64,000 nucleotides of DNA, from contig JAGOVA010000009.1 of assembly GCA_018061005.1 (NCBI GenBank), positions 1 through 64,000 on the forward strand, read 5' to 3'. Positions 27,212-36,203 of the stretch are shown here, piece after piece (position 1 is the stretch's first letter; each line of letters begins with the position of its first letter). This DNA is from Sterolibacterium sp. GTDB taxonomy: Bacteria > Pseudomonadota > Gammaproteobacteria > Burkholderiales > Rhodocyclaceae. The position numbers and the translations under genes were made by a program. The notes below the pieces were generated by a model, which did not search any database, was not told where the DNA came from, and worked only from the letters and a program-made list of their open reading frames with translations.

Positions 27212-28966
27212 TCAATCACTGCGCGAAGCGATGAAATCCTCGCGCAGGTGTCGCTTCAGCACTTTGCCAACGACGTTACGCGGCAGTTCATGGGGATGGA
27301 TCGTCACATGGGCAGGCACCTTGTAGGGTGCCAGATGTGCAGCTACATGCGCCCGCACGGCGTCGGCATCGAGCGACTGCCCCATCCGCAAATGGACGGC
27401 CACCGCCAGTGCTTCGCCATAGGTGGCATCCGGCACACCGAATGCGGCGGCTTCGACGATGGCCGGGTGTTGTAACAACACGGATTCGATCTCGGCGCTG
27501 GCAATTTTTTCACCGCCGCGATTGACGATATCCTTGATGCGATCGACGACAAACAGGAAGCCGTCTTCGTCGAAATAACCGATGTCGCCACTGCGAAACC
27601 AGCCGTCATGCAGCACCTCGCGGGTCGCTGCCGGTTTGTTCCAGTAACTTTGCAGGGTGGTGGCACTACGCAACCAGATTTCTCCTCGCGCACCTTGCGG
27701 CAGTGCTTGCGCCGGGTTGTCGCCGATCCGCACGTCGAACAGCGGTGACGTGAGGCCGTTGCTGCGCGGCTTCCAGATAAAAGCTTCGCCCGTGGCGGCA
27801 TTCGACGGCCCGTTGGTTTCGGTCAGGCCATAACCGATCCCGGCCATTGCCTGCGGTTTCTTTGTGGCCAGCAGTTCGATCAGCCGGTCGGGGATGCCTG
27901 CGCCGCCAAAGCCCAGCCAGGCCAGGCTGCGGGTATCGGCCTGATCGAATCGCGGATCGTCCATGAGTTGCAGCATCATGGCGGGGGCGGCCGAAAGCTG
28001 GGTAATGCGCTCACGCGCGATGAGTTCGAGCACCGCGCCGACATCCCATTTGTACATGATGACGATGCGCCGCCCGGTACGCAGGGCGGAAAGAAACTGG
28101 GCGTGCAGGCCGCTCGAATGAAACAGCGGCACGGCCATCAGCGTGGTCATTTCAAAGCCCGCCGTCATCATCGCAGCAAAGCGTTCTGGCGAAGTCATGA
28201 CGTACAACGCGCCAAAATATTCCAGATTGATGATGCCCTGGCACATCGCCCGGTGGGTTGATACCACGCCCTTGGCCTGACTGGAGGTGCCGGAGGTGTA
28301 CATGATCATCGCCAGATCGTCGGCGGCAATGTCGACGGCGGGCAGGGGTGCAGCCGCAGCCGCCGTCGCAGTCGCAGTCGCAGTCGCAGTCGTCGCGACA
28401 GACTGCAGCAGCGCGTGGTAATGAGCGACATTCGCGGATAAAGGCAAAGGGTCTGCGCCATCGACGACAATGGCGGGCAGCTGCAAGGTCGCCAGATCGT
28501 CGATGACATGCGCCAGCCGCTGGGCATCGCAAAACAGCAGACGGGGTGCGCTGTCCTGCAGGCCATACAGCAGCTCCTCGCGCTGTCCCCAGCTGTTGAG
28601 CGGCACCGCCACGCCGCCACAGAGGATGATGGCGGCATAGGCTGCCATCCATTCTGGCCGGTTACGCAGAGCCAGTGCGACCCGCTCGCCTTTTTGCAGA
28701 TGGTAGTGCTCGCGCAGCACCCGCACCAGTGCATCGACCTGCTGATAGAAGGTCGCATACGTCCAGCGCGTATCCTGCCAGACGAGGAATTCCTTGTCAG
28801 CAAAACCGCGCCCTTGTTCGATCAGCGCGGCCAGAGTGGGCGGGGCGTTCCGGTAAATCGGGTAGGTCTGGCCGCCGATATTCGTTTCGGTCAGCTCGAA
28901 AGGCGCGCCCGGCGCGGTTAGTTGCGCGGCAACGGCATGCAGCTGGTGCTGTAGCGATTCAGTCAT
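27212..28966 (-). CDS. Acyl-CoA synthetase (AMP-forming, class I adenylate-forming enzyme)
   Basis: A 584-residue ligase that would activate a carboxylic acid to an acyl-CoA through an acyl-adenylate. Motifs: the P-loop MIMYTSGTSSQAKGVVSTH (a divergent form of YTSGTTGxPKG), IGYGLTET, GWFRSGDIGYFDEDGF and the C-terminal RIKDIVNRGGEKI with a catalytic Lys in NVVGKVLKRHL. The Ala/Thr-rich stretch before the P-loop is encoded by a hexanucleotide microsatellite. A GGAGG site precedes the ATG. Acyl-CoA dehydrogenase genes lie upstream on the same strand, separated by a terminator. The substrate is not predictable. Confidence 0.92.
   Translation of the reverse strand: MTESLQHQLHAVAAQLTAPGAPFELTETNIGGQTYPIYRNAPPTLAALIEQGRGFADKEFLVWQDTRWTYATFYQQVDALVRVLREHYHLQKGERVALALRNRPEWMAAYAAIILCGGVAVPLNSWGQREELLYGLQDSAPRLLFCDAQRLAHVIDDLATLQLPAIVVDGADPLPLSANVAHYHALLQSVATTATATATATAAAAAPLPAVDIAADDLAMIMYTSGTSSQAKGVVSTHRAMCQGIINLEYFGALYVMTSPERFAAMMTAGFEMTTLMAVPLFHSSGLHAQFLSALRTGRRIVIMYKWDVGAVLELIARERITQLSAAPAMMLQLMDDPRFDQADTRSLAWLGFGGAGIPDRLIELLATKKPQAMAGIGYGLTETNGPSNAATGEAFIWKPRSNGLTSPLFDVRIGDNPAQALPQGARGEIWLRSATTLQSYWNKPAATREVLHDGWFRSGDIGYFDEDGFLFVVDRIKDIVNRGGEKIASAEIESVLLQHPAIVEAAAFGVPDATYGEALAVAVHLRMGQSLDADAVRAHVAAHLAPYKVPAHVTIHPHELPRNVVGKVLKRHLREDFIASRSD
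28365..28388. repeat. Hexanucleotide microsatellite (GTCGCA)4 inside the acyl-CoA synthetase gene
   Basis: Four perfect GTCGCA units, with partial copies on both sides, encode an alternating Ala-Thr run in the synthetase ahead of its P-loop. A six-base unit keeps the frame, so length change would alter linker length rather than inactivate the gene. Confidence 0.9.
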
Positions 28967-29016
28967 CGTGTTGCCTCCCCAACATTCTAAACACCGTCAG
29001 GAAACACGGATGGAAT

Positions 29017-29087
29017 CCGTTCACTCTGAGCTTGTCGCAGAGCATTCCCTTGAAATAAAAGGGCTTCGACAGGCTCAGCCCGAACGG
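29017..29087. repeat. Inverted pair of CTGAGCCTGTCGAA-family repeats
   Basis: CCGTTCACTCTGAGCTTGTCG at 29017 and, inverted, CTTCGACAGGCTCAGCCCGAA ending at 29087, lie within the 240-base gap upstream of the acyl-CoA synthetase. The pair can form a cruciform or hairpin. Related copies occur at 7053-7148, 60153-60221 and 60996-61021. Confidence 0.85.
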
Positions 29088-29126
29088 TTACGAATAATCC
29101 GCGTTTCCCTAAACACGCCGGATACA

Positions 29127-29155
29127 AAAAGAGGAGTGCAGCGCACTCCTCTTTT
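29127..29155 (-). terminator. Rho-independent terminator downstream of the acyl-CoA dehydrogenase pair
   Basis: A perfect 13-base stem (AAAAGAGGAGTGC with GCACTCCTCTTTT) closes an AGC loop and is followed on the minus strand by a T run. It lies 52 bases after the stop of the acyl-CoA dehydrogenase gene at 29207 and should end that transcript before the separate synthetase gene. The symmetric A/T ends mean it could work in both directions. Confidence 0.85.
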
Positions 29156-29206
29156 CCTGACGGCCCGCGTGCGATTTACCGTCGCGGGCTATTTATAACG
29201 GACAAA

Positions 29207-30328
29207 TCACAGCCCGACAATGCCTGCCACGCGATCGCGATGATAGGTGATGTCGCCCAGTGCGGCCACACAAACCCGGCCACGCTTGAGATACAGGCCG
29301 ACATCCAGTTCTTCGGTAACGCCGATGCCGCCGTGCATTTGCACCGCTTCGCTGCTGACCAGTTCCATCACTTCGCCCATCTTGGCCTTGGCCGCGCTGG
29401 CGTAGAACGGCAGGAAGGCCGGATTTTCGTCAACGCAGGCCAGTGCTGCGAGCACGCTGCTACGCGCCAGCTGCATCTGCACGAACATCTTGGCGGCGCG
29501 ATGCTGCAAGGCCTGGAAGGAGCCAATCAGCACATCGAATTGCACGCGTTGTTTGAGATATTCGATGGTGGTGTCGAACAGCCACTGGGCGATGCCGAGC
29601 ATTTCGGCGCAGAGTGCGACCCGGCCGCGATCGAGGATCTGATCGAGCAACTCAGCCCCTTCGTCCAGCGTACCCAGCACGGCATCCGCGCCGATCTGCA
29701 CATCCGCCAGGACGATACGGGCGGCATTGCGCGTGTCGATCATCGACAGGCGATGACGTGTCACTCCAGCGGCCTTCGCGTCGACGAGAAACAGGGTGAT
29801 GCCTTTTTCGGTGCGCGCCGAAACGATCAGCTGATCGGCACAATCGCCGTCCATGACGAACTGTTTCGTGCCCTTGAGCACATAGCCCGCAGCATTTTTC
29901 GTGGCGGTCGTCGTGCAGGATTTGGGATCATGACGCGGGCCTTCATCAACCGCCAGCGCGAAGCGCACTTCACCGGCGATCAGTTTGGGCAACCACTGAT
30001 TGCGCTGGCTATCGCTGCCGCCCAGTTGCAAGGCGGTGCCGCCGAGTACCACGGTCGAAAGAAAGGGCGAACCGGCCAGCGTCTTGCCCGCCGGTTCCAG
30101 CACCGCACCAACGCCCTGAAAGCCGAAACCCAGGCCGCCCTGTTCTTCACTGGCGATGATGCCCGTCCAGCCCATTTCGGCCATCTGCTGCCACAGCGCA
30201 GGTACATAGCACAGGGCATCCTTGTTTTCGCGCATGTCGCGCAGGGTCTTGGTGCTGAAATTGTTCTGGAAGTAATCCTGTGCGGTTTCCTGCAGCAGGC
30301 GTTGTTCTTCGTTAAAGAGGAGTCCCAT
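29207..30328 (-). CDS. Acyl-CoA dehydrogenase (smaller subunit-like)
   Basis: FAD flavoprotein of 373 residues of the acyl-CoA dehydrogenase superfamily. It has the N-terminal helical domain (FNEEQRLLQETAQDYFQ), a middle beta domain and a C-terminal helical domain with DRGRVALCAEMLGIAQ and VQMHGGIGVTEELDVGLYLKR. The usual catalytic Glu is hard to place. It is encoded 21 bases after a second, larger dehydrogenase; such adjacent pairs often form heteromers acting on bulky acyl-CoAs. The substrate is unknown. Confidence 0.92.
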   Translation of the reverse strand: MGLLFNEEQRLLQETAQDYFQNNFSTKTLRDMRENKDALCYVPALWQQMAEMGWTGIIASEEQGGLGFGFQGVGAVLEPAGKTLAGSPFLSTVVLGGTALQLGGSDSQRNQWLPKLIAGEVRFALAVDEGPRHDPKSCTTTATKNAAGYVLKGTKQFVMDGDCADQLIVSARTEKGITLFLVDAKAAGVTRHRLSMIDTRNAARIVLADVQIGADAVLGTLDEGAELLDQILDRGRVALCAEMLGIAQWLFDTTIEYLKQRVQFDVLIGSFQALQHRAAKMFVQMQLARSSVLAALACVDENPAFLPFYASAAKAKMGEVMELVSSEAVQMHGGIGVTEELDVGLYLKRGRVCVAALGDITYHRDRVAGIVGL

Positions 30329-30349
30329 GTTCTTGTCTCTCGCTGCAGG

Positions 30350-31573
30350 TCAGGAAGGCAGGCCAAGAATGCGCTTGGCGATCACGTTGAGCTGGATTTC
30401 AGAGGTGCCACCTGCAATGCAGAACGTCCATGACAGCAGCCATTGTTTGGCCGTCATCAGTTCGTCGTCATTGAATTCCTGGCCGGCCTCATGCGTATCC
30501 CAGCCCAGCGCGCGATGACCCATCAGCGCCATCAGGGCTTCATATTTGTGACGGCCTTCTTCGGCGGAAGCGTATTTGAAAATCGAGGTCAGTGCGCCGA
30601 CATCGCCGCCCGCCCTGGCTTCTTCACCCACGCGCTGCATGGTAAACAGGAAGGCTTTTTCATCAATGATCACGCTGGCAATGCGGTCGCGCAGCGCGGC
30701 CTTCTGCACCGGGTCGGTGATCTGCGGCAGATACTCCTGCGCCAGCGAGGTGAGATCGCGCCCCTTGACGCTGGACTCGTTCAGCTTCGACATCGCGCTG
30801 CGTTCGTACTGCAGCAGTTTCTTGGTGATCGGCCAGCCACCGTTGATTTCACCAATGACGTTCTTCACCGGTACGCGCACGTTGTCGAAAAACACCTGGC
30901 AGAAGTTCGACTTGCCGCTGAGCAGTTCGATCGGCTTGACGCTGAGCCCCGGCGTCTGCATGTCGAGCAGGATCAGGGTGATGCCCTGCTGCTTGTCCTT
31001 GGCCGGATCGCTGTCGGTACGGATCAGACAGTACATCCAGTCGGATTTCTGCGCGTAGGAAGTCCAGATTTTCGAGCCGTTGATGACAAATTCATCGCCT
31101 TCGCCGCTTTTTTCAATTTCCGCCTTCATCTTCAGGCTGGCGAGATCCGAACCGGCATTCGGCTCGGAGAACCCCTGGCACCAGCTGGCTTCGCCGGAGC
31201 ACATCTTGGGAATGTGCTGGCGTTTTTGTTCTTCAGTGCCGAATTCGAGGATGATCGGGCCGATCATCCAGATGCCCAGATTGACCATCGGCAGACGGCA
31301 TTTCATGCGCGATTGTTCGCGTTCGAGGATGCTGGCTTCGGCCTTGGACAGCCCGCCACCGCCGTATTCCACCGGCCAGGTCGGGGCGAACCAGCGCTGG
31401 TCGCGCATCCGTTCGTACCACAGGCGCTGGGGTTCGGAGTCGAACTGGATCTGACGGCCGACCCAGACGATGCCGCCTTCCGGCGTGGGTGTCCGCATTT
31501 CGGGCGGGCAGTTCACCTCCAGCCAGGCACGCGTTTCCTGGCGGAATTTTTCAAGTTGATCCTTGTCACTCAT
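30350..31573 (-). CDS. Acyl-CoA dehydrogenase (larger subunit-like)
   Basis: A 407-residue acyl-CoA dehydrogenase with the FAD/substrate segment WCQGFSEPNAGSDLASLK, the middle domain VINGSKIWTSYAQ and the C-terminal IAGGTSEIQLNVIAKRIL. The ATG at 31573 (MSDKDQ) was chosen over a longer frame lacking family content. It pairs with the dehydrogenase gene at 29207-30328 in one operon; sequences of this type are frequent among enzymes for steroid side chains or other unusual acyl-CoAs, but that is a guess here. Confidence 0.93.
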   Translation of the reverse strand: MSDKDQLEKFRQETRAWLEVNCPPEMRTPTPEGGIVWVGRQIQFDSEPQRLWYERMRDQRWFAPTWPVEYGGGGLSKAEASILEREQSRMKCRLPMVNLGIWMIGPIILEFGTEEQKRQHIPKMCSGEASWCQGFSEPNAGSDLASLKMKAEIEKSGEGDEFVINGSKIWTSYAQKSDWMYCLIRTDSDPAKDKQQGITLILLDMQTPGLSVKPIELLSGKSNFCQVFFDNVRVPVKNVIGEINGGWPITKKLLQYERSAMSKLNESSVKGRDLTSLAQEYLPQITDPVQKAALRDRIASVIIDEKAFLFTMQRVGEEARAGGDVGALTSIFKYASAEEGRHKYEALMALMGHRALGWDTHEAGQEFNDDELMTAKQWLLSWTFCIAGGTSEIQLNVIAKRILGLPS

Positions 31574-31678
31574 GGCGTTATTTGCCTCTTTCTGTGCGGG
31601 CTTGCGGACGTAAAATGGCGTGGAAAAAACAGCCGGACATTGTCGCCGAGGGGGTCGGCAACGCATCGTCCGAAAAGA

Positions 31679-32329
31679 CTAATCGGCGGCAGACAAGCCG
31701 AACGGCGCCAGCGCACCCCGCCCCGCACGCAGCAGTTGCGGCGTGCCATCGACCAGGTCGATCACCGTCGTCGGTTGCGTGCCGCAGGGGCCGGCATCGA
31801 TCACCAGTTCGATCTGGTTTTCCAGACGTTCGCGAATTTCATGGCTATCGGTGAGCGGTTCGAGGTCCTGGTCGGCTGCTTGTGCCGGCAGCAACAGGGT
31901 TGAAGTCAGCAGCGGCTCGCCCAGTTCGTCGAGCAGGGCGTGGATCAACGGATGATCGGGAACCCGCAGCCCGAGGGTCTTGCGTTTGGGGTGCAGCACG
32001 CGGCGCGGCAATTCGCGGCTGCCTTCGAGAATGAAGGTGTAGCTGCCGGGCGTGTTGGCTTTGAGCAGGCGATAGGTGGTGTTATCGACGCGGGCATAGG
32101 TGGCGATCTGCGACAGGTCGCGGCACATCAGCGTGAAGAGATGGCGTTCATCCACGCCCCGGATGCGGCGGATCCGATCGAGCAAGGTCGCATCGCCCAG
32201 ATGGCCGACCAGCGCGTAGGCCGAGTCGGTCGGCAGAGCCACCAGCCCGCCTGCGCGGATGATTTCGACCGCATGGCGGATCAGGCGGAGCTGGGGTTGC
32301 TCGGGGTGGATGTAGAACAGTTGAGACAT
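31679..32329 (-). CDS. YciO/Sua5-YrdC-family protein (L-threonylcarbamoyladenylate synthase type)
   Basis: A 216-residue single-domain YrdC-like protein (IRAGGLVALPTDSAYALVGHLG, RKTLGLRVPDHPLIHALL). Its length and TDSAY motif fit the YciO branch, which is related to TsaC/Sua5 but whose activity in tRNA t6A formation is weaker or uncertain. The ATG at 32329 overlaps the stop of the upstream PHP-domain gene by one base. The pair YciO plus PHP nuclease is conserved in many Proteobacteria. Confidence 0.9.
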   Translation of the reverse strand: MSQLFYIHPEQPQLRLIRHAVEIIRAGGLVALPTDSAYALVGHLGDATLLDRIRRIRGVDERHLFTLMCRDLSQIATYARVDNTTYRLLKANTPGSYTFILEGSRELPRRVLHPKRKTLGLRVPDHPLIHALLDELGEPLLTSTLLLPAQAADQDLEPLTDSHEIRERLENQIELVIDAGPCGTQPTTVIDLVDGTPQLLRAGRGALAPFGLSAAD

Positions 32330-33162
32330 TAAATCAGCACCGTCCACACCGGCGTGAGATTCGCCGGAAACGGCGGCAGTTTGCCGATGTCGATGCGGCT
32401 CTCGCCCGGGCCATGAAAGTCCGCACCGCGCGAGGCCAGAAAGCCGTATTCCCGCGCCAGACGCGCCATGTTCTGCGTGTCATCCTCGTTGTGCGAACCG
32501 GATTGCACTTCGATCCCGCGTCCGCCCAAATCGCGGAACTCGGCGAGCAGCCGGTGCAATTCCTTTTTCGTGATGCGATAACGCCCCGGATGCGCCACCA
32601 CCGCCACGCCGCCCGCCCCGTGGATCCAGCTCAGGGCATCGGCCAGCGTCGCCCATTGATGGCTGATGTAACCGGGCTTGTCTTTGGCCAGCCAGTAGTC
32701 AAACACCGATTTGACATCCTTCGCCCGGCCGCTTTCGACGATGTAACGCGCAAAGTGCGAACGCCCGACCATTGCCGGATTGGCGACATGACGCAATGCG
32801 CCTGCGTAAGCACCATGGATGCCGACCTTGTCGAGCTCATCGGCCATGCGCTGTGCGCGGGCATCGCGGCCACTGCGCAGTTGCATCAACCCGATATCCA
32901 GCACCGCATAATCCGGGTCGATGCCCAGCCCGACGATATGGATGGTCGCGTCATTACCCCAGGACACGGAAATTTCGACGCCATTCACAAAGCGCAGCCC
33001 CAGTGTATCTGCCGTGTGGCGCGCTTCGGCCAGCCCGGCGAGCTCATCGTGATCGGTCAGTGCCAGCAGTTCCACGCCGTTGGCATGGGCGCGGCGCACC
33101 AGTTCGGCGGGCGACAGCAAACCGTCGGAAATAGTGGAGTGACTGTGCAGGTCGGCGTTCAT
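32329..33162 (-). CDS. rnm: PHP-domain 5'-3' exoribonuclease (RNase AM/YciV type)
   Basis: A 277-residue PHP-domain protein with metal-binding motifs DLHSHSTISDG, LTDHDE, a central NGVEIS, VAHPGRY and RGADFHGPGE. Homologues (E. coli YciV/RNase AM) trim the 5' ends of rRNAs and degrade short nucleotides. The start overlaps the stop of the alpha/beta hydrolase gene (ATGA) and the stop overlaps the YciO gene, so the three are a tight operon. Assignment to RNase AM rather than another PHP phosphoesterase rests on length and neighbour. Confidence 0.87.
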   Translation of the reverse strand: MNADLHSHSTISDGLLSPAELVRRAHANGVELLALTDHDELAGLAEARHTADTLGLRFVNGVEISVSWGNDATIHIVGLGIDPDYAVLDIGLMQLRSGRDARAQRMADELDKVGIHGAYAGALRHVANPAMVGRSHFARYIVESGRAKDVKSVFDYWLAKDKPGYISHQWATLADALSWIHGAGGVAVVAHPGRYRITKKELHRLLAEFRDLGGRGIEVQSGSHNEDDTQNMARLAREYGFLASRGADFHGPGESRIDIGKLPPFPANLTPVWTVLI

Positions 33163-34052
33163 GCCAGAAATTCCTCAATGATCTGTGCCAGCCGCTCGGG
33201 CTGGTCGTGGTGCAGGTTGTGGCTGGCATCCTCCAGCAAAACGCGGCGTAGATTCTGGAAACAACGCCAGCGCGCCTGATAATCGGCCTCGCCCAGGCCG
33301 TGATACATCATCATCGCTGTTGAATCGGCAGCCTCGACCCAGAGCACGGATGCCGTGACTCGTCGCCAGCAGGCGCGGGCTTCTTCGAGACGATACGGAT
33401 AGGGCGTGAGCACCTTGTGGTATGGATCGCTCGCCACCACGATGCCGCCGCCATTTTGTGCTACGCCGAAATGCTCGGCCAGAAAGGCCGCGCGGCTCAT
33501 GGTGAGGCGGGGGTTGCTTTTTTGCAAACGGCGCACCAGCGCGGCGCGATCGGCGTAGTGCCGCGTGGCCGGAGGCGCGCGCATCTGGTCAAGCCAGTGG
33601 GTGTAACGGCCGGGTGCTTCGTCGGGATCATTGCCCGGCATGCCGAAGCCTTCGAGTGTGACCAGGTGCGATACCCGCTGCGGCCGCACACCGGCATACA
33701 CGCAGGCGACGTTGCCGCCCATGCTGTGACCGACCAGCCGCGCGGGTTGTTGGGGCGAGTAGTGGTCGAGCAGGCCATCGAGATCGGCCACGTAATCCGG
33801 AAACCAGTAGCCGCCATGGTTCCATTGCGACTGGCCGAAGCCACGCCAGTCGGGCGCGATGCAACGCCAGTGGCCTTCCAGTGCATCGACCAGGAACTGG
33901 AAGCTGCCGGAGAAATCCTGCCAGCCATGCAGCAGGAACAGCATCGGCGCATCGGCCGCACCCCACAGCCGTACATGCAGGCGCATGCCGCGCAGGGTGA
34001 TGAACTGCGATTCACTGGTGGCGGCGGGAAGATTATCGATGGCGGAGGGCAT
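33159..34052 (-). CDS. Alpha/beta hydrolase
   Basis: A 297-residue alpha/beta-hydrolase-fold protein. The oxyanion segment is LFLLHGWQDFSGSF, the nucleophile elbow is GHSMGG with Ser110, and the catalytic His lies in ASHNLHHDQPE near the C-terminus. The acid is probably the Asp of VEAADS. Substrate unknown; the family includes esterases, lipases and haloalkane dehalogenases. It is coupled to the downstream PHP nuclease gene. Confidence 0.88.
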   Translation of the reverse strand: MPSAIDNLPAATSESQFITLRGMRLHVRLWGAADAPMLFLLHGWQDFSGSFQFLVDALEGHWRCIAPDWRGFGQSQWNHGGYWFPDYVADLDGLLDHYSPQQPARLVGHSMGGNVACVYAGVRPQRVSHLVTLEGFGMPGNDPDEAPGRYTHWLDQMRAPPATRHYADRAALVRRLQKSNPRLTMSRAAFLAEHFGVAQNGGGIVVASDPYHKVLTPYPYRLEEARACWRRVTASVLWVEAADSTAMMMYHGLGEADYQARWRCFQNLRRVLLEDASHNLHHDQPERLAQIIEEFLA

Positions 34053-34086
34053 CGGCCGATTTTAACATCCCGCTTCAGCTGCGGCC

Positions 34087-34836
34087 TCAGACGGGATTCT
34101 CGATCTCGACATAATCGCAGGCCAGGCCGAATTGTTTCTGCAGGTGTGCGGCCAGTGCCTGCACGCCGTAACGCTCGCTGGCATGATGGCCGATGGCGAT
34201 GCAGGGGATACCGGTTTCCTGTGCCAGATGAAAGGTCTGCTCGGAAACCTCGCCGGTGACATAAGCGTCTGCCCCGGCGAGGATGGCCTGTTCAAAATAA
34301 CCTTGTGCGCCGCCGGAACACCAGGCGATGCGCTGCAACCCACGCTGGCCGTTGCCGAGCAGTTGGGCGGGGCGCGCCAGCTGCTGCGTGAGGGCGGCAG
34401 CCAGTGCGCTGGCTGTGGGCGTGTCTGGCGCAGGCCGACCCAGAAAGCCGATTTCCTGCTCGCCAAACCGTCCTTCGACCGACCAGCCCAGGTGTCGCGC
34501 CAGTTGCGCGTTGTTGCCCCACTCAGCATGAGCGTCAAGCGGCAGATGATAGGCAATCAGGTTGATGTCATGCGCCAGCAGGCGAGCCATCCGCTGCCGG
34601 CGAAAACCGGTGAGCCCCCCTTCTTCACCGCGCCAGAACCAGCCGTGGTGCACCAGCAGGGTATCGGCATTGCGGGCAATGGCGGCTTCGATCAAGGCCA
34701 GGCTGGCCGTGACGCCGCAGACTAGCTGACGAACCTCGCCACATCCTTCCACTTGCAAACCGTTTGGGCAATAATCGCGGAATCGTGCGCTGCTCAGGCT
34801 TTCGTTGAGATAACGCACCAGTTCATCACGCTGCAT
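34087..34836 (-). CDS. NIF3-like GTP cyclohydrolase 1 type 2 family protein
   Basis: A 249-residue Nif3/YbgI family protein with metal-binding HH and H clusters: TLLVHHGWFWRG, NLIAYHLPLDAH, and IAIGHHASERYG with a conserved Glu. Members form toroidal hexamers with a dimetal site; the physiological function is unsettled despite the database name. It is divergent from the DegS-like protease gene, a neighbourhood common in Betaproteobacteria. Confidence 0.92.
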   Translation of the reverse strand: MQRDELVRYLNESLSSARFRDYCPNGLQVEGCGEVRQLVCGVTASLALIEAAIARNADTLLVHHGWFWRGEEGGLTGFRRQRMARLLAHDINLIAYHLPLDAHAEWGNNAQLARHLGWSVEGRFGEQEIGFLGRPAPDTPTASALAAALTQQLARPAQLLGNGQRGLQRIAWCSGGAQGYFEQAILAGADAYVTGEVSEQTFHLAQETGIPCIAIGHHASERYGVQALAAHLQKQFGLACDYVEIENPV

Positions 34837-34932
34837 GTAGGCTCACCTCTTTCTGGCTCATTTGAAAAACCCACCCGTTTCCACGTCGATGCGTGTTGAT
34901 TGTCGCAGCGCGCTGCGGGGAAGGATGAAAGT

Positions 34933-36120
34933 ATGCACCGTCTCTGGCTGATTTTCGCGCAAGCCGTCACGATCAGCGTGGCGGGCTTGTTTACCTTTCA
35001 TGTCATCGGGCCGCTATTCGGCTGGGGCGAACTGCCCACAGGCCGCGCGGGCGGTGTGGTTGCTGTGCAGGAAGTGACGACCGAAGGCGCGCCGCCCGGC
35101 GAGGCGGGTCAGGCGAACATAGCGGGCGGCTACCGGCAGGCAGCAAAAACCGCCTTGCCTTCCGTGGTGCATGTATTTACCAGCCAGGACGTCAAGGCGC
35201 CGCGCAATCCCTTTCTCAACGACCCGTTTTTTCGCCATTTTTTTGGTGATCGCCCTGAAGCGCAGCCGCAACGTCGCCAGGGGCTGGGTAGCGGGGTGAT
35301 TGTCAGTGCAGAGGGTTACATCCTCACCAACAACCATGTCGTCGAAGCGGCTGACGCGATCGAAGTGGCCACGCAGGATGGCCGCAAATACAAGGCGCGC
35401 GTGGTCGGCGCCGATCCGGATTCTGATCTGGCCGTGATGCAGGTGGATCTTGAACCCGGCGCGCGTTTGCCCGCCATCGTTTTTGCAGCGTCAGGCTCGT
35501 TGCGGGTGGGTGACGTGGTGCTGGCCATCGGTAATCCGTTTGGTGTCGGCCAGACGGTGACGCATGGCATTGTCAGCGCGTTGGGGCGTTCGCATCTGGG
35601 GATCAATACCTTCGAAGACTTCATCCAGACCGATGCCGCGATCAACCCCGGCAATTCGGGCGGTGCACTGATCGATACGCACGGCCATCTGGTCGGCATC
35701 AATACCGCCATCTACTCGCAAAGCGGCGGTTCGATGGGCATCGGCTTCGCCATTCCGGTTTCGCTGGGCAAGTCTGTGATGGAGCAGATCATCCGGAATG
35801 GGATGGTGACGCGAGGCTGGATCGGCATCGAAGTGCAGGAAATCACGCCGGAACTGGCGGAATCGTTCAAGCTGCCCGATACGGCAGGCACTTTGATTGC
35901 CGGAGTGATGCGCGGCGGGCCGGCCGATGTGGCGGGCATTCAGCCGGGTGACATCCTGTTGTCGGTCGCGGGCACGCGGATTTCTGATCCACAGAACATG
36001 CTCGAACGGGTCGCCGCGCAAACGCCGGGGCAGGCCGTGGCACTGCGCTTGCGTCGTGATGGCAAGGAAATCGACAAGACTGTGGTGATTGCTCGCCGCC
36101 CTAAAGCACGCCAAGAATAA
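34933..36120 (+). CDS. DegS/AlgW-like HtrA serine protease, single PDZ domain
   Basis: A 395-residue periplasmic protease anchored by an N-terminal hydrophobic helix (about 5-28). The trypsin-like domain has catalytic His135 (NNHVVEA), Asp165 (DSDLAV) and Ser242 (GNSGGAL). One PDZ domain follows (GWIGIEVQEI to the C-terminus), as in DegS/AlgW, which cut anti-sigma factors in response to misfolded outer-membrane proteins. The ATG at 34933 has AAGGA upstream; a TTG further upstream is less likely. A second, two-PDZ HtrA gene lies 2.8 kb away. Confidence 0.94.
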   Translation: MHRLWLIFAQAVTISVAGLFTFHVIGPLFGWGELPTGRAGGVVAVQEVTTEGAPPGEAGQANIAGGYRQAAKTALPSVVHVFTSQDVKAPRNPFLNDPFFRHFFGDRPEAQPQRRQGLGSGVIVSAEGYILTNNHVVEAADAIEVATQDGRKYKARVVGADPDSDLAVMQVDLEPGARLPAIVFAASGSLRVGDVVLAIGNPFGVGQTVTHGIVSALGRSHLGINTFEDFIQTDAAINPGNSGGALIDTHGHLVGINTAIYSQSGGSMGIGFAIPVSLGKSVMEQIIRNGMVTRGWIGIEVQEITPELAESFKLPDTAGTLIAGVMRGGPADVAGIQPGDILLSVAGTRISDPQNMLERVAAQTPGQAVALRLRRDGKEIDKTVVIARRPKARQE

Positions 36121-36203
36121 TCAGCGCACCAAGAGTAAGCACTAACCTTCGCAAAAGTGCGCGTACTTTCTGGATGATCGCATCACCCCGGGTGGGGGGT
36201 AGG

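Noticed and set aside
29240..30433. 397-residue plus-strand ORF across an acyl-CoA dehydrogenase gene
   Set aside because: Shadow frame; no motif or ribosome site of note.
30443..31903. 486-residue plus-strand ORF across an acyl-CoA dehydrogenase and the YciO gene
   Set aside because: Antisense to two conserved genes and without recognisable domains.
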